The notes under the pieces were generated by a model. It did no database searches, was not told the DNA's origin, and saw only the letters and a program-made list of their open reading frames with translations. Shown piece after piece: positions 1-5,846 of a stretch of DNA of 8,371 bases. Made by a program: the position numbers and the translations under genes. The stretch comes from Piscibacillus sp052246295 (GTDB taxonomy: Bacteria > Bacillota > Bacilli > Bacillales > Alkalibacillaceae). The stretch is taken from the NCBI GenBank assembly GCA_052246295.1, contig JBQQCO010000043.1. One strand, 5' to 3'. Numbering within the stretch: position 1 is the stretch's first letter; every line of letters begins with the position of its first letter.

Positions 1-52
1 AATAAATTACATGTATTATTACAATTATATACGACCTTTTTCAAAATTAAAT

Positions 53-85
53 TGCCACAGCCCTGTTGAATACAGGACCGTGGCA
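53..85 (-). terminator. Hairpin downstream of the Mrr-like gene, possible terminator
   Basis: Arms TGCCAC (53-58) and GTGGCA (80-85) pair, then a 3x3 internal loop, then CCTGT (62-66) pairs with ACAGG (72-76) around a TGAAT loop. Read on the minus strand, the direction of the gene ending at 148, the stem is followed by an A/T-rich stretch containing TTTT, so it could end that transcript. On the plus strand a T6 run lies about ten bases after the stem (95-100), so it could also serve a gene entering from the left. The internal loop makes it weaker than the other terminators here. Nothing else was recognised in bases 1-147. Confidence 0.45.
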
Positions 86-147
86 GCATAGGTGTTTTTT
101 CTTGTCTCATTTCCCTGGGTCAGTTCAGTTAGCTGGTGAGTTTTTCT

Positions 148-747
148 TTAAGCGAATTCGCTTCCAGGCTCATAGACTTTGGAGTCCATTGTTTCAAGCC
201 AGTAATTAACTAAGTTTAGGCCATCAATTAAATCAATATCTAACTCCTTGGCGTATTCCCGAGCTGTGTCAGTAAAGCTGCTTGTCGTAATGACATACCC
301 ACCTTTTGCTCCACTTTTAATCATGTTAGAGTGCAGAACAGCTATAGGTCCAACTCCAATGTTTTCTTTGTAGACATTCACTTGTCCAAGATATAACTCT
401 CCATCCACATAGTGTTCAAAGTCTATTCCGTGATCATCGCTTTCTGGAGTTGTATAAATGTTGCCACCCAATTGATGTTTTATAATCCGCGCCACGAAAT
501 CTTCAAACTCTAATGGTGTTTGTTTTAGAAAAATATTAGAACCACTCTCAAATTCAATTTCATCATCTTCATTTCGCGTTCGCGGGTAGTTGAAGCGATA
601 GGCTAAACCCATGGCAAGCGTTTTCTTTAATTCGTCGCTTCGTTCGATTTGTTTGGCTGTAATTGCATCTTTTTCTCTCTGTTCTTTACGCAAGAACCAC
701 ATAAGAACCCCAATTAATACTAGCTGTAAAACGATTAATGTAACCAT
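148..747 (-). CDS. Membrane-anchored Mrr-like restriction-endonuclease-fold protein, catalytic Lys replaced
   Basis: The 199-residue product has one N-terminal transmembrane helix (about residues 2-19), then a charged basic stretch that should face the cytoplasm and a linker. A C-terminal Mrr-type PD-(D/E)xK domain spans about 78-188. Visible family marks are the helix FEDFVARII (81-89), HGID with the metal-binding Asp109, the QxK strand here reading Q122-V-N124, ITTSSFT (153-159) and the IDLIDG end (171-176). Family members cut DNA, often modified DNA. Here the lysine of QxK is asparagine, so catalysis may be lost or a nearby lysine (K127) may substitute; the protein could instead bind DNA or nucleotides. 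The start ATG has a strong site, GAGGTGAT, about five bases upstream. It is a single gene, divergent from the cyclase gene. The fold call is firm; the function is unknown. Confidence 0.82.
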   Translation of the reverse strand: MVTLIVLQLVLIGVLMWFLRKEQREKDAITAKQIERSDELKKTLAMGLAYRFNYPRTRNEDDEIEFESGSNIFLKQTPLEFEDFVARIIKHQLGGNIYTTPESDDHGIDFEHYVDGELYLGQVNVYKENIGVGPIAVLHSNMIKSGAKGGYVITTSSFTDTAREYAKELDIDLIDGLNLVNYWLETMDSKVYEPGSEFA

Positions 748-835
748 TCAATCACCTCATTACCAATGTGGTCATGGAAAAATAAGAATATACTTTTAAT
801 TTTTGTTAAAAAATATATTGAAGGGTATATATTTA

Positions 836-866
836 TTGTTAGAAAATTATATTTTTATGGTAAAAT
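836..866 (+). promoter_or_regulatory. Candidate extended -10 promoter of the cyclase gene
   Basis: An extended -10 reads TGGTAAAAT (TG at 858-859, TAAAAT 861-866). A weak -35 TTGTTA lies at 836-841 with a 19-base spacer; TTAGAA (839-844, 16-base spacer) is the alternative. It sits about 37 bases before the cyclase start codon in a very A/T-rich spacer, so chance matches are possible. Confidence 0.45.
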
Positions 867-903
867 AGTACTATATTACAGGACGATTAAAGGGTGTGCT
901 TAA

Positions 904-2727
904 ATGAAGCAGGCTAAATGGCTTGTGATACCGGCGATTTTATTGTTGTTTGGTTGGTTTTGGTCTGTGATGAGTGAAGAAAGTGATTTACATGGATATG
1001 GTGGCCAGTTTAATCTAACGACTTCACTTCCAACTGAAGATAAGGTAGCTCTCAATGGACATTGGTTATATTATCCCTATCAGTTGGTGGAGCCGAATGA
1101 AACAGTATTCGGAGGTTATGATGTCCGATTAATAGAGGTACCTCATTCGACATCGGTAAATGAGTTTGGTACATATCAGACGGATCTTTATTTACCACCT
1201 GAATTCGTAGGAGAGTTGTTGTCATTATACATACCGAATCTCGGAAATGCCTTTAAAGTTTGGGTTAATAATGATTTATTAGTTGAGGAAGGACAAGTTG
1301 GGGCAAGTCGGGATACAACTGAGCCAGCCAAGAGCGGTCATGTTATTGATTTTATTTCAAATGAACGTACCGTGACCTTAACGATTCAAGTTGCGAATCA
1401 TTATTTAAGAACGGGTGGTTTATGGGCCGAAGTTTATGTAGGTAGTGATGAGGCTATTGGAAGGTCTTATATGATGGATCGAAGTATGACCTTGATTGTT
1501 TTTGGTAGTCTTATTATTTTACTTTTGTATTATGTATTTTCTTTTATAGTGCAAGGTCGCGACCTTTACCACTTATATTTCTCGGTACTCGTATTATTTG
1601 TCATGACTCGTTTGTTATTAGAAGGAGATAAGGTAATCTTTCATTTTTTCCCACAATTTCCGTGGGAGTGGTCGATGAAGTTAGAGTACTTATCCTTTTT
1701 ATGGTTGTTGCCTTTATTTGCTTACGTAATTTCGTTTACGTATAGTAAACAAGCTCATATCATGTTTAACAGGCTTTATTTTATAGCTATTTTACTTGTT
1801 TCGTTTGTGATTTTATTAACACCTAGTTATGTTTACACTCAATATTTAGTGTTTTTCCAACTTACATTAGTAGTTGGTTTTGCTTATATCTTTAAAGTGG
1901 TCTGGCAAGCTTACAGAGAACAGGAGCGTTATGCTTTTATTAACATTGTAGGCCTATTCGTTCTGTTCATGACGGCTATAAACGATGCATTTTACTATAA
2001 TGAATGGATTAATACCGTGCCAATTTTATCAGTAGGATTTTTGTTTTACTTATTTATTCAAACGATTATACTCGCTGTACAGCATGCTCGTACGGTTGAA
2101 CAGTTTAAAGCGTCTTCCAAAGAATTGAAATTGTTAAATGCACAACTAGAAGAGAAAGTTGATACCAGAACGAAGGAGCTAGAGAAGTCGCAAAAAGAGT
2201 TGGTAGAGAAAAATCGGTTCTTGCATAAAATTTCATATTTAGATGAATTAACACATATTCCGAATAGGCGTTCATTTACAAATGTGTTAGAAAAAGATTT
2301 AGAGGAAGCTCAAGCAGAAGGAGAGTCACTTGCTTTATTGTTAATTGATTTAGATTTATTTAAGAAGATAAATGATCAGTATGGTCATCAAATGGGAGAT
2401 GCCTGTTTAAAGATATTTGCTGAACTTCTCAACCAACATTTTTCAGACATGGGTAGCTTTGTTGCACGTTATGGTGGAGAAGAATTTGTAGCCATTTCAC
2501 GCGGATTAACGTTAGATGAATTAGTCGAAGCATCAAATAAGTTAAGGAAAAAAGTGTTGAACTTAAAAGTTCCAGGTGTGACACAAGGTGAACTGACAGT
2601 CAGTATCGGAATTGGCTTTGCTGAAAAGGCTAATATTACTGGAGATGTCTTATTTGAACAAGCGGATGCAGCTCTCTATAAAGCTAAAGACGCTGGTCGT
2701 AACCAAGTCGTTGTTTATGAAGAATGA
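904..2727 (+). CDS. Membrane diguanylate cyclase with 7TM-DISM sensor and GGDEF domain
   Basis: The 607-residue protein is predicted to make cyclic di-GMP from two GTP in response to an extracellular cue. In order: an N-terminal signal-anchor helix (5-22); an extracellular beta-sandwich (about 35-185, with LNGHWLYYPYQL near 50-61 and the YVG strand near 178) of the sugar-binding-like type found in 7TMR-DISM receptors; seven transmembrane helices (about 195-392); a coiled coil (about 398-440); and a GGDEF domain (445-607). The active site looks intact: IDLDLFKKIND (481-491, metal ligand D482), the GGEEF signature (524-528) and SIGIGFA (567-573). The inhibitory RxxD site expected at 515-518 reads DMGS, so product inhibition through that site should be absent. 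The start ATG follows AAAGGGTG with about eight bases of spacing. It appears to be a single-gene unit closed by the hairpin after it. The ligand is unknown. Confidence 0.93.
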   Translation: MKQAKWLVIPAILLLFGWFWSVMSEESDLHGYGGQFNLTTSLPTEDKVALNGHWLYYPYQLVEPNETVFGGYDVRLIEVPHSTSVNEFGTYQTDLYLPPEFVGELLSLYIPNLGNAFKVWVNNDLLVEEGQVGASRDTTEPAKSGHVIDFISNERTVTLTIQVANHYLRTGGLWAEVYVGSDEAIGRSYMMDRSMTLIVFGSLIILLLYYVFSFIVQGRDLYHLYFSVLVLFVMTRLLLEGDKVIFHFFPQFPWEWSMKLEYLSFLWLLPLFAYVISFTYSKQAHIMFNRLYFIAILLVSFVILLTPSYVYTQYLVFFQLTLVVGFAYIFKVVWQAYREQERYAFINIVGLFVLFMTAINDAFYYNEWINTVPILSVGFLFYLFIQTIILAVQHARTVEQFKASSKELKLLNAQLEEKVDTRTKELEKSQKELVEKNRFLHKISYLDELTHIPNRRSFTNVLEKDLEEAQAEGESLALLLIDLDLFKKINDQYGHQMGDACLKIFAELLNQHFSDMGSFVARYGGEEFVAISRGLTLDELVEASNKLRKKVLNLKVPGVTQGELTVSIGIGFAEKANITGDVLFEQADAALYKAKDAGRNQVVVYEE

Positions 2728-2731
2728 ATAA

Positions 2732-2759
2732 AAGGCCTTCGCAGGAAAGCGAAGGCCTT
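2732..2759. terminator. Bidirectional intrinsic terminator between convergent genes
   Basis: The arms AAGGCCTTCGC (2732-2742) and GCGAAGGCCTT (2749-2759) form a perfect 11-bp stem with an AGGAAA loop. It lies four bases past the cyclase stop codon and three bases past the stop of the minus-strand gene. The U-tract is better on the minus strand (TTTTATT) than on the plus strand (AACTTATTT), but one hairpin evidently serves both converging transcripts. Confidence 0.9.
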
Positions 2760-2762
2760 AAC

Positions 2763-2957
2763 TTATTTGGTAGCACTCTTTAGATTTCTAAATGCATTCC
2801 AAACAAGTATCGCCCCGAAGACTACAGCCCCTACTAGTCCTACCACGTAAAGTAGTGTATCGAGAAAATTAGCTAACCCTTCTAACAAGTCTGAACGAAC
2901 AGGGATAAACATAAATCCAAATGCAGCTACAAAACCATAAAATAAACCCTGATCCAT
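2763..2957 (-). CDS. Small two-helix membrane protein of unknown function
   Basis: The 64-residue product has two hydrophobic stretches (about residues 5-20 and 35-53). A short polar connector with SDLLEGLANFLD lies between them, and the C-terminus is basic and polar (RNLKSATK). I do not recognise the family. The reading frame is credible because an excellent ribosome binding site, AGAAGGAGGG, lies about seven bases before the ATG, and its stop abuts a strong terminator. By the positive-inside rule the basic tail should be cytoplasmic, which places both ends inside. No partner gene is evident: it converges on the cyclase gene and its 5' side faces the acetyltransferase. A regulatory, structural or toxin-like peptide cannot be distinguished from sequence alone. 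Confidence 0.72.
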   Translation of the reverse strand: MDQGLFYGFVAAFGFMFIPVRSDLLEGLANFLDTLLYVVGLVGAVVFGAILVWNAFRNLKSATK

Positions 2958-3171
2958 ATGATGCCCTCCTTCTGAAGTTGTCCTCCATACACTTTATTCA
3001 AAGAAGGGACAGAGTATGTTAGGACAAAGGTAGGGTTCAGTACTCATTCCATTATTTAAATTCAGGTTGTTTTATGAAATTGCAACTTTAGACTGAAGGG
3101 AAATGAAGGTTTTAGCCGAATTAAAATATATGAACGATCTTGCTAAGAAGAACTTTTAACCAATTGATAAA

Positions 3172-3177
3172 AAGGTG
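3172..3177 (+). promoter_or_regulatory. Ribosome binding site fixing the acetyltransferase start
   Basis: AAGGTG overlaps the in-frame GTG at 3175 and lies two bases from the ATG at 3178. Both are therefore poor starts, while the ATG at 3184 is six bases downstream at normal spacing. Confidence 0.7.
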
Positions 3178-3183
3178 ATGACC

Positions 3184-3759
3184 ATGTTTGACCCAACAAA
3201 ATGGGAAATTGAAACCGAGCGTCTAATATTAAGACCTTATTTTAAAAATGACTATGAAACTTGGTGGGAAGGGTTCCATGGACGAAAGCCGTCACAATGT
3301 TCTTTTGATGAGGGGCGTCCTAAGGATATGTCGCGTTTTACTAAGAAATGGTTTAATAGATGGGTCACTGGTTTTGAAGAAAAAGCGAAGCAGGACGAAA
3401 TGTACATATTAGGTGTTTTCAGAAAACTAGATGGTGCATCCATTGGTAAGGTTGAATTAGTGACGATTTTAAGGCATGACTATCAATGGGGGATGATGGG
3501 CTACTCAATTCATAATCAGTATTGGGATCGAGGTTACGGTACGGAAAGTGTTACAGCCTTTACGAACGCTGTGTTTAAAGATTTAAAGTTTCATAGAATA
3601 GAATTACATATTAATCCTGAAAACACACGGTCGGTAAGACTTGCGCATCGAACTGGGTATGCATTGGAGTGCAAGAGAAAAGATTTTGCACAAGAAAACG
3701 GCCACTGGCATGACATGCTGATTTTCTATCAGAACCATGGGCAGTCACACTTTCTATAA
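3184..3759 (+). CDS. GNAT N-acetyltransferase, RimJ/RimL type
   Basis: The 191-residue product is predicted to transfer an acetyl group from acetyl-CoA to an amine, either a protein N-terminus or a small molecule; the substrate is unknown. It opens with ETERLILRPY (10-19), the typical first strand of the RimJ/RimL branch. The substrate-side helices are rich in W, K and F (27-66). The core has the YSIHNQYWDRGYGTE stretch (107-121), whose R116-G-Y-G119-T loop should bind the CoA pyrophosphate. HRIELHINPENTRSVRLAH (137-155) and the RTGYALE element follow. All core motifs are present, so it should be active. Starts at GTG 3175 or ATG 3178 would add a few residues but sit on the ribosome binding site. 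It appears to be transcribed alone, ending at the hairpin at 3854-3881. Confidence 0.88.
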   Translation: MFDPTKWEIETERLILRPYFKNDYETWWEGFHGRKPSQCSFDEGRPKDMSRFTKKWFNRWVTGFEEKAKQDEMYILGVFRKLDGASIGKVELVTILRHDYQWGMMGYSIHNQYWDRGYGTESVTAFTNAVFKDLKFHRIELHINPENTRSVRLAHRTGYALECKRKDFAQENGHWHDMLIFYQNHGQSHFL

Positions 3760-3853
3760 AAACTCTACGTTTGACTAGTCCATTTATATAATTTGTTCAT
3801 AATAATAAATAGAATAGTTTAGCAAAAATAGAGCTTCAGATGGGGTTAAATAT

Positions 3854-3881
3854 AAAAGCGTAAGGGCATCCTTGCGCTTTT
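3854..3881 (+). terminator. Intrinsic terminator of the acetyltransferase gene
   Basis: AAAAGCGTAAGG (3854-3865) pairs over 12 bp, with one G-U pair, with CCTTGCGCTTTT (3870-3881) around a GCAT loop, ending in T4. It lies about 95 bases after the stop codon. Its 3' arm and following bases closely resemble the right edge of the folded element further downstream. Confidence 0.75.
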
Positions 3882-3944
3882 CTCGAAAGCTAAGAAAGTA
3901 AAAATATTCAACTACAAGTTTTGTTAAATTACGTTTGTGTAGCA

Positions 3945-4091
3945 CTGTCTAGCGCAAGGTGCCCAACCACTGGGTGACTTCCCGCCTAAACCTACGATAA
4001 GTCAACATCAGTTCACTCATCTCACTGTGTTTCCTTTATCTCAGTTTAGTCGGCGCACTTCGTGATTAAACGGGCGCTTGCGCTTTCCTCG
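3945..4091. repeat. Folded intergenic element, probable dispersed Bacillaceae repeat
   Basis: This 147-base stretch without a gene folds on itself. The outer arms 3951-3964 and 4072-4084 pair over 13 bp with one bulged G and one G-U pair. Inside, CGCC/GGCG (3983-3986 with 4052-4055) and TAAAC/GTTTA (3987-3991 with 4044-4048) stack towards a long hairpin built from GATAA/TTATC (3996-4000, 4036-4040), AACA/TGTT (4004-4007, 4028-4031) and CAG/CTG (4009-4011, 4025-4027). A tiny CACTTCGTG hairpin sits at 4056-4064. From memory, elements with TGTCTAG left edges, GATAAGTCAACATCAG cores and GCGCTTGCGCTTT right edges recur between genes in Bacillaceae. I cannot confirm copy number here. It may act as RNA structure, as a terminator-like spacer or as a mobile relic. 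Confidence 0.6.
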
Positions 4092-4170
4092 TTATAATCA
4101 AGTACAACGCCATTTATGTCGAAGTTTGTCTAACTCTTTTTTTACATTTATTAGAAGATTGCTAGACTTT

Positions 4171-4203
4171 TTGATTTGTTTTAGTTTAAAATTATGATAT
4201 GAT
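4171..4203 (+). promoter_or_regulatory. Overlapping tandem promoters of the TRAP operon
   Basis: TTGATT (4171-4176) stands 16 bases from TATGAT (4193-4198). A second pair, TTGTTT (4176-4181) and TATGAT (4198-4203), has the same 16-base spacing shifted by five bases. Either would start transcription about 30-40 bases before the receptor gene. Both -10 boxes differ from consensus at one base. Confidence 0.55.
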
Positions 4204-4229
4204 AAATTATCCAATATTAAAAAACATTA

Positions 4230-4236
4230 AGGGGGT
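4230..4236 (+). promoter_or_regulatory. Ribosome binding site fixing the receptor GTG start
   Basis: AGGGGGT lies seven bases before the GTG at 4244. The in-frame ATG at 4238 would leave only one base of spacing, and an upstream ATG at 4199 overlaps the promoter -10 region, so the GTG is preferred. Confidence 0.75.
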
Positions 4237-4243
4237 AATGTTT

Positions 4244-5227
4244 GTGAAAAAGTTTAGTTTAATTCTAGTAATCTTCTTATCACTAGGCATGATTTTAGCT
4301 GCTTGTGGTGGCGGTGATGAAGAAGGTAATGGTGGAGAATCTGATGGAGACGAGTGGGTTCGTGATGTGACACTACTAACTGGTGGTGAAGCAGGTACAT
4401 ACTTCCCGCTAGGTGTTGCGATGGCTGATGTGATTACAGCTAATGTTGATGACGTTACAGTAAACGGTTTAAGCAGTGGTGCTTCTGTTGTAAACATTAA
4501 CGAAGTATCAGCTGGTGAAGCGGAAATGGCTTTAGTTCAGAATGATACCGCTTTCTATGCACACGAAGGATCTAAAATGTTTGAAGAAGTTGTAGATGGG
4601 TACAGTGGTGTATTCACAATCTACCCTGAAACAATTCAAATCGTTACAACTGCTGATAGCGGAATTGAAACGGTAGACGATTTAGTAGGTAAGCGTGTAG
4701 CAGTAGGTGATGTTGGATCAGGTACTGAAGCAAACGCGGAACAAATTCTAGGTGTTCACGATATCACATTTGATGATATTAGTGCTGAGCACATGGGATT
4801 CGGTGATGCTTCAACGAACCTACAAGATGGTAACATTGATGCGGCATTCGTAACATCTGGTACACCAACCGCAAGCATTCAAGAATTAAGTGCTTCAACA
4901 GACATTCGTCTAGTAAGCATTAACGATGATGCAATTGAAGCGTTAATGGATGAGTACCCATACTACTCCAAAGTTGAACTTGGTTCAGATGAGTATGATA
5001 ACTTTGATAGCACTGCGACGACTGTAGCAGTTCAAGCAATGTTAATCGTAAGAGATGATCTACCAGAAGATCAAGTTTATGAAATGGTTAAAGCGATCTT
5101 CGAAAACAAAGGTGATATCGAAGAAGCACACGATCGTGGTAAAGAACTTACAGTTGACACGGCGAAAGACGGTATGTCAATCGACCTTCATCCAGGAGCT
5201 GAAAAATACCTGAATGAACAAGAATAA
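4244..5227 (+). CDS. TRAP transporter TAXI-family solute-binding lipoprotein
   Basis: The 327-residue product is predicted to capture a solute outside the membrane and deliver it to the TRAP permease two genes downstream. It starts with a lipoprotein signal (KK, hydrophobic 4-17, lipobox LAAC, lipidated Cys21), then a Gly/Asp/Glu-rich linker (22-37). The TAXI domain begins with TLLTGGEAGTYFPLG (43-57). Other family marks are the LSSGAS segment (76-81), MALVQND (95-101), GIETVDDLVGKRVAVG (140-155) followed by GSGTEANA, and NIDAAFVTSG (197-206). Length is normal for the family. The mature part is very acidic, about 64 D/E against 13 K/R. A Thermus TAXI protein has been seen with glutamate or glutamine bound, so amino acids or carboxylates are plausible, but the ligand here is unknown. 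It is the first gene of the operon and overlaps the next by 14 bases. Confidence 0.94.
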   Translation: MKKFSLILVIFLSLGMILAACGGGDEEGNGGESDGDEWVRDVTLLTGGEAGTYFPLGVAMADVITANVDDVTVNGLSSGASVVNINEVSAGEAEMALVQNDTAFYAHEGSKMFEEVVDGYSGVFTIYPETIQIVTTADSGIETVDDLVGKRVAVGDVGSGTEANAEQILGVHDITFDDISAEHMGFGDASTNLQDGNIDAAFVTSGTPTASIQELSASTDIRLVSINDDAIEALMDEYPYYSKVELGSDEYDNFDSTATTVAVQAMLIVRDDLPEDQVYEMVKAIFENKGDIEEAHDRGKELTVDTAKDGMSIDLHPGAEKYLNEQE

Positions 5228-5780
5228 TCATTCAACTGAACATGACAACAAAAAGGCATTGCGTCTAAGCAATGCCTTTTTTAAGAAAAAATATTGGCTT
5301 ATAATAGCTATCGCCGTAACAACTGTTGTATTACTTTTCACGATTAATGCGGGGAAAAAGTTAGTGATTGAGGATCTCAAGACAGGTGATATTTTATGGC
5401 AAGCTCAAATTGAACGTGGTGATTGGTTTTCGCATCGCTACATTCATTCTGTTGAAAAATCGCCAGTTATAGAAAAGTTCAAAGTAAGTGATGACTGGGA
5501 GATCCTTACGATGGAAAGTTGGACCAAGTCATTTGGAGCTGGCTTGCCATATGAGGATAAAGGTGATGTTGAAATGAAAGATGGTTATTTTGTTATTCAA
5601 GATTTGAACAAGCCTGTATACGGAGGAGAGCTTAAGTTCCAACCTTCCCACTTGTATCCTCACACATTTCACTTTAAAGATGAAGAAGTCACATTCTCTG
5701 AACCTCCTTATTCTGAAACACAAATTTTAGTAGAAATTAAAAATACCACTCTTTGGGATCGTATAAAACTTTTATTCTAG
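5214..5780 (+). CDS. DUF1850 membrane-anchored protein of the TRAP operon
   Basis: The 188-residue product has a polar, basic N-terminal stretch (1-26), one transmembrane helix (about 27-46) and an extracellular DUF1850 domain (about 48-175). The family shows in HSVEKSPVIEKF (78-89) and SFGAGLP (106-112). DUF1850 genes commonly sit beside TAXI receptors and fused TRAP permeases, but no biochemical role is established; an accessory or assembly role is inference. Its ATG overlaps the receptor stop by 14 bases and has only a distant AGGAG (15-base gap), so translation probably depends on ribosomes finishing the receptor gene. Codons 13-23 lie inside a perfect terminator hairpin. No ATG, GTG or well-placed TTG follows before the membrane helix, so a start beyond the hairpin would lose the anchor. 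Confidence 0.85.
   Translation: MNKNNHSTEHDNKKALRLSNAFFKKKYWLIIAIAVTTVVLLFTINAGKKLVIEDLKTGDILWQAQIERGDWFSHRYIHSVEKSPVIEKFKVSDDWEILTMESWTKSFGAGLPYEDKGDVEMKDGYFVIQDLNKPVYGGELKFQPSHLYPHTFHFKDEEVTFSEPPYSETQILVEIKNTTLWDRIKLLF
5250..5282 (+). terminator. Intrinsic terminator/attenuator inside the DUF1850 coding start
   Basis: AAAAAGGCATTGC (5250-5262) and GCAATGCCTTTTT (5269-5281) form a perfect 13-bp stem with a GTCTAA loop and a run of six T (5277-5282). The stem lies 23 bases after the receptor stop codon. It also encodes residues 13-23 of the DUF1850 protein. It should end a share of transcripts after the receptor gene unless translating ribosomes or another factor keep it open. Confidence 0.85.
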
Positions 5781-5798
5781 TAATGAGTGGTTTTGTTT

Positions 5799-5804
5799 TA
5801 TAAT
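5799..5804 (+). promoter_or_regulatory. Possible internal -10 before the permease
   Basis: A consensus TATAAT lies in the 66-base gap before the permease gene, but no good -35 stands 16-18 bases upstream. The gap is very A/T-rich, so this may be chance. If real, it would supply permease transcripts independent of the upstream terminator. Confidence 0.25.
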
Positions 5805-5846
5805 AATATATATAACTAGACTATTTATGGACGAGAGGGGTTTGAC

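Noticed and set aside
611..799. Plus-strand open frame of 62 codons
   Set aside because: It lies almost entirely antisense to the Mrr-like gene, whose family motifs and ribosome binding site are clear.
748..835. Promoter for the Mrr-like gene on the minus strand
   Set aside because: TATATT-like boxes occur in this A/T-rich spacer, but none pairs with a -35 at 16-18 bases.
2958..3171. Promoters for the small membrane protein and the acetyltransferase
   Set aside because: Only weak -10-like matches such as TAAAAT at 3122-3127 are present, without a -35 at proper spacing, so no call was made for this gap.
3252..3443. Minus-strand open frame of 63 codons
   Set aside because: It is antisense to the acetyltransferase gene and has no recognisable product.
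4199..4243. Upstream ATG (4199) and ATG (4238) as receptor starts
   Set aside because: The first overlaps the promoter -10 and would put 15 residues before the lipoprotein signal; the second is one base from the ribosome binding site. GTG 4244 fits both.
4207..4497. Minus-strand open frame of 96 codons rich in Ser and Pro
   Set aside because: It mirrors the Gly/Asp/Glu-rich start of the receptor gene on the other strand; the composition is a complement artefact.
5529..5723. Minus-strand open frame of 64 codons
   Set aside because: It is antisense to the DUF1850 gene, without family features.
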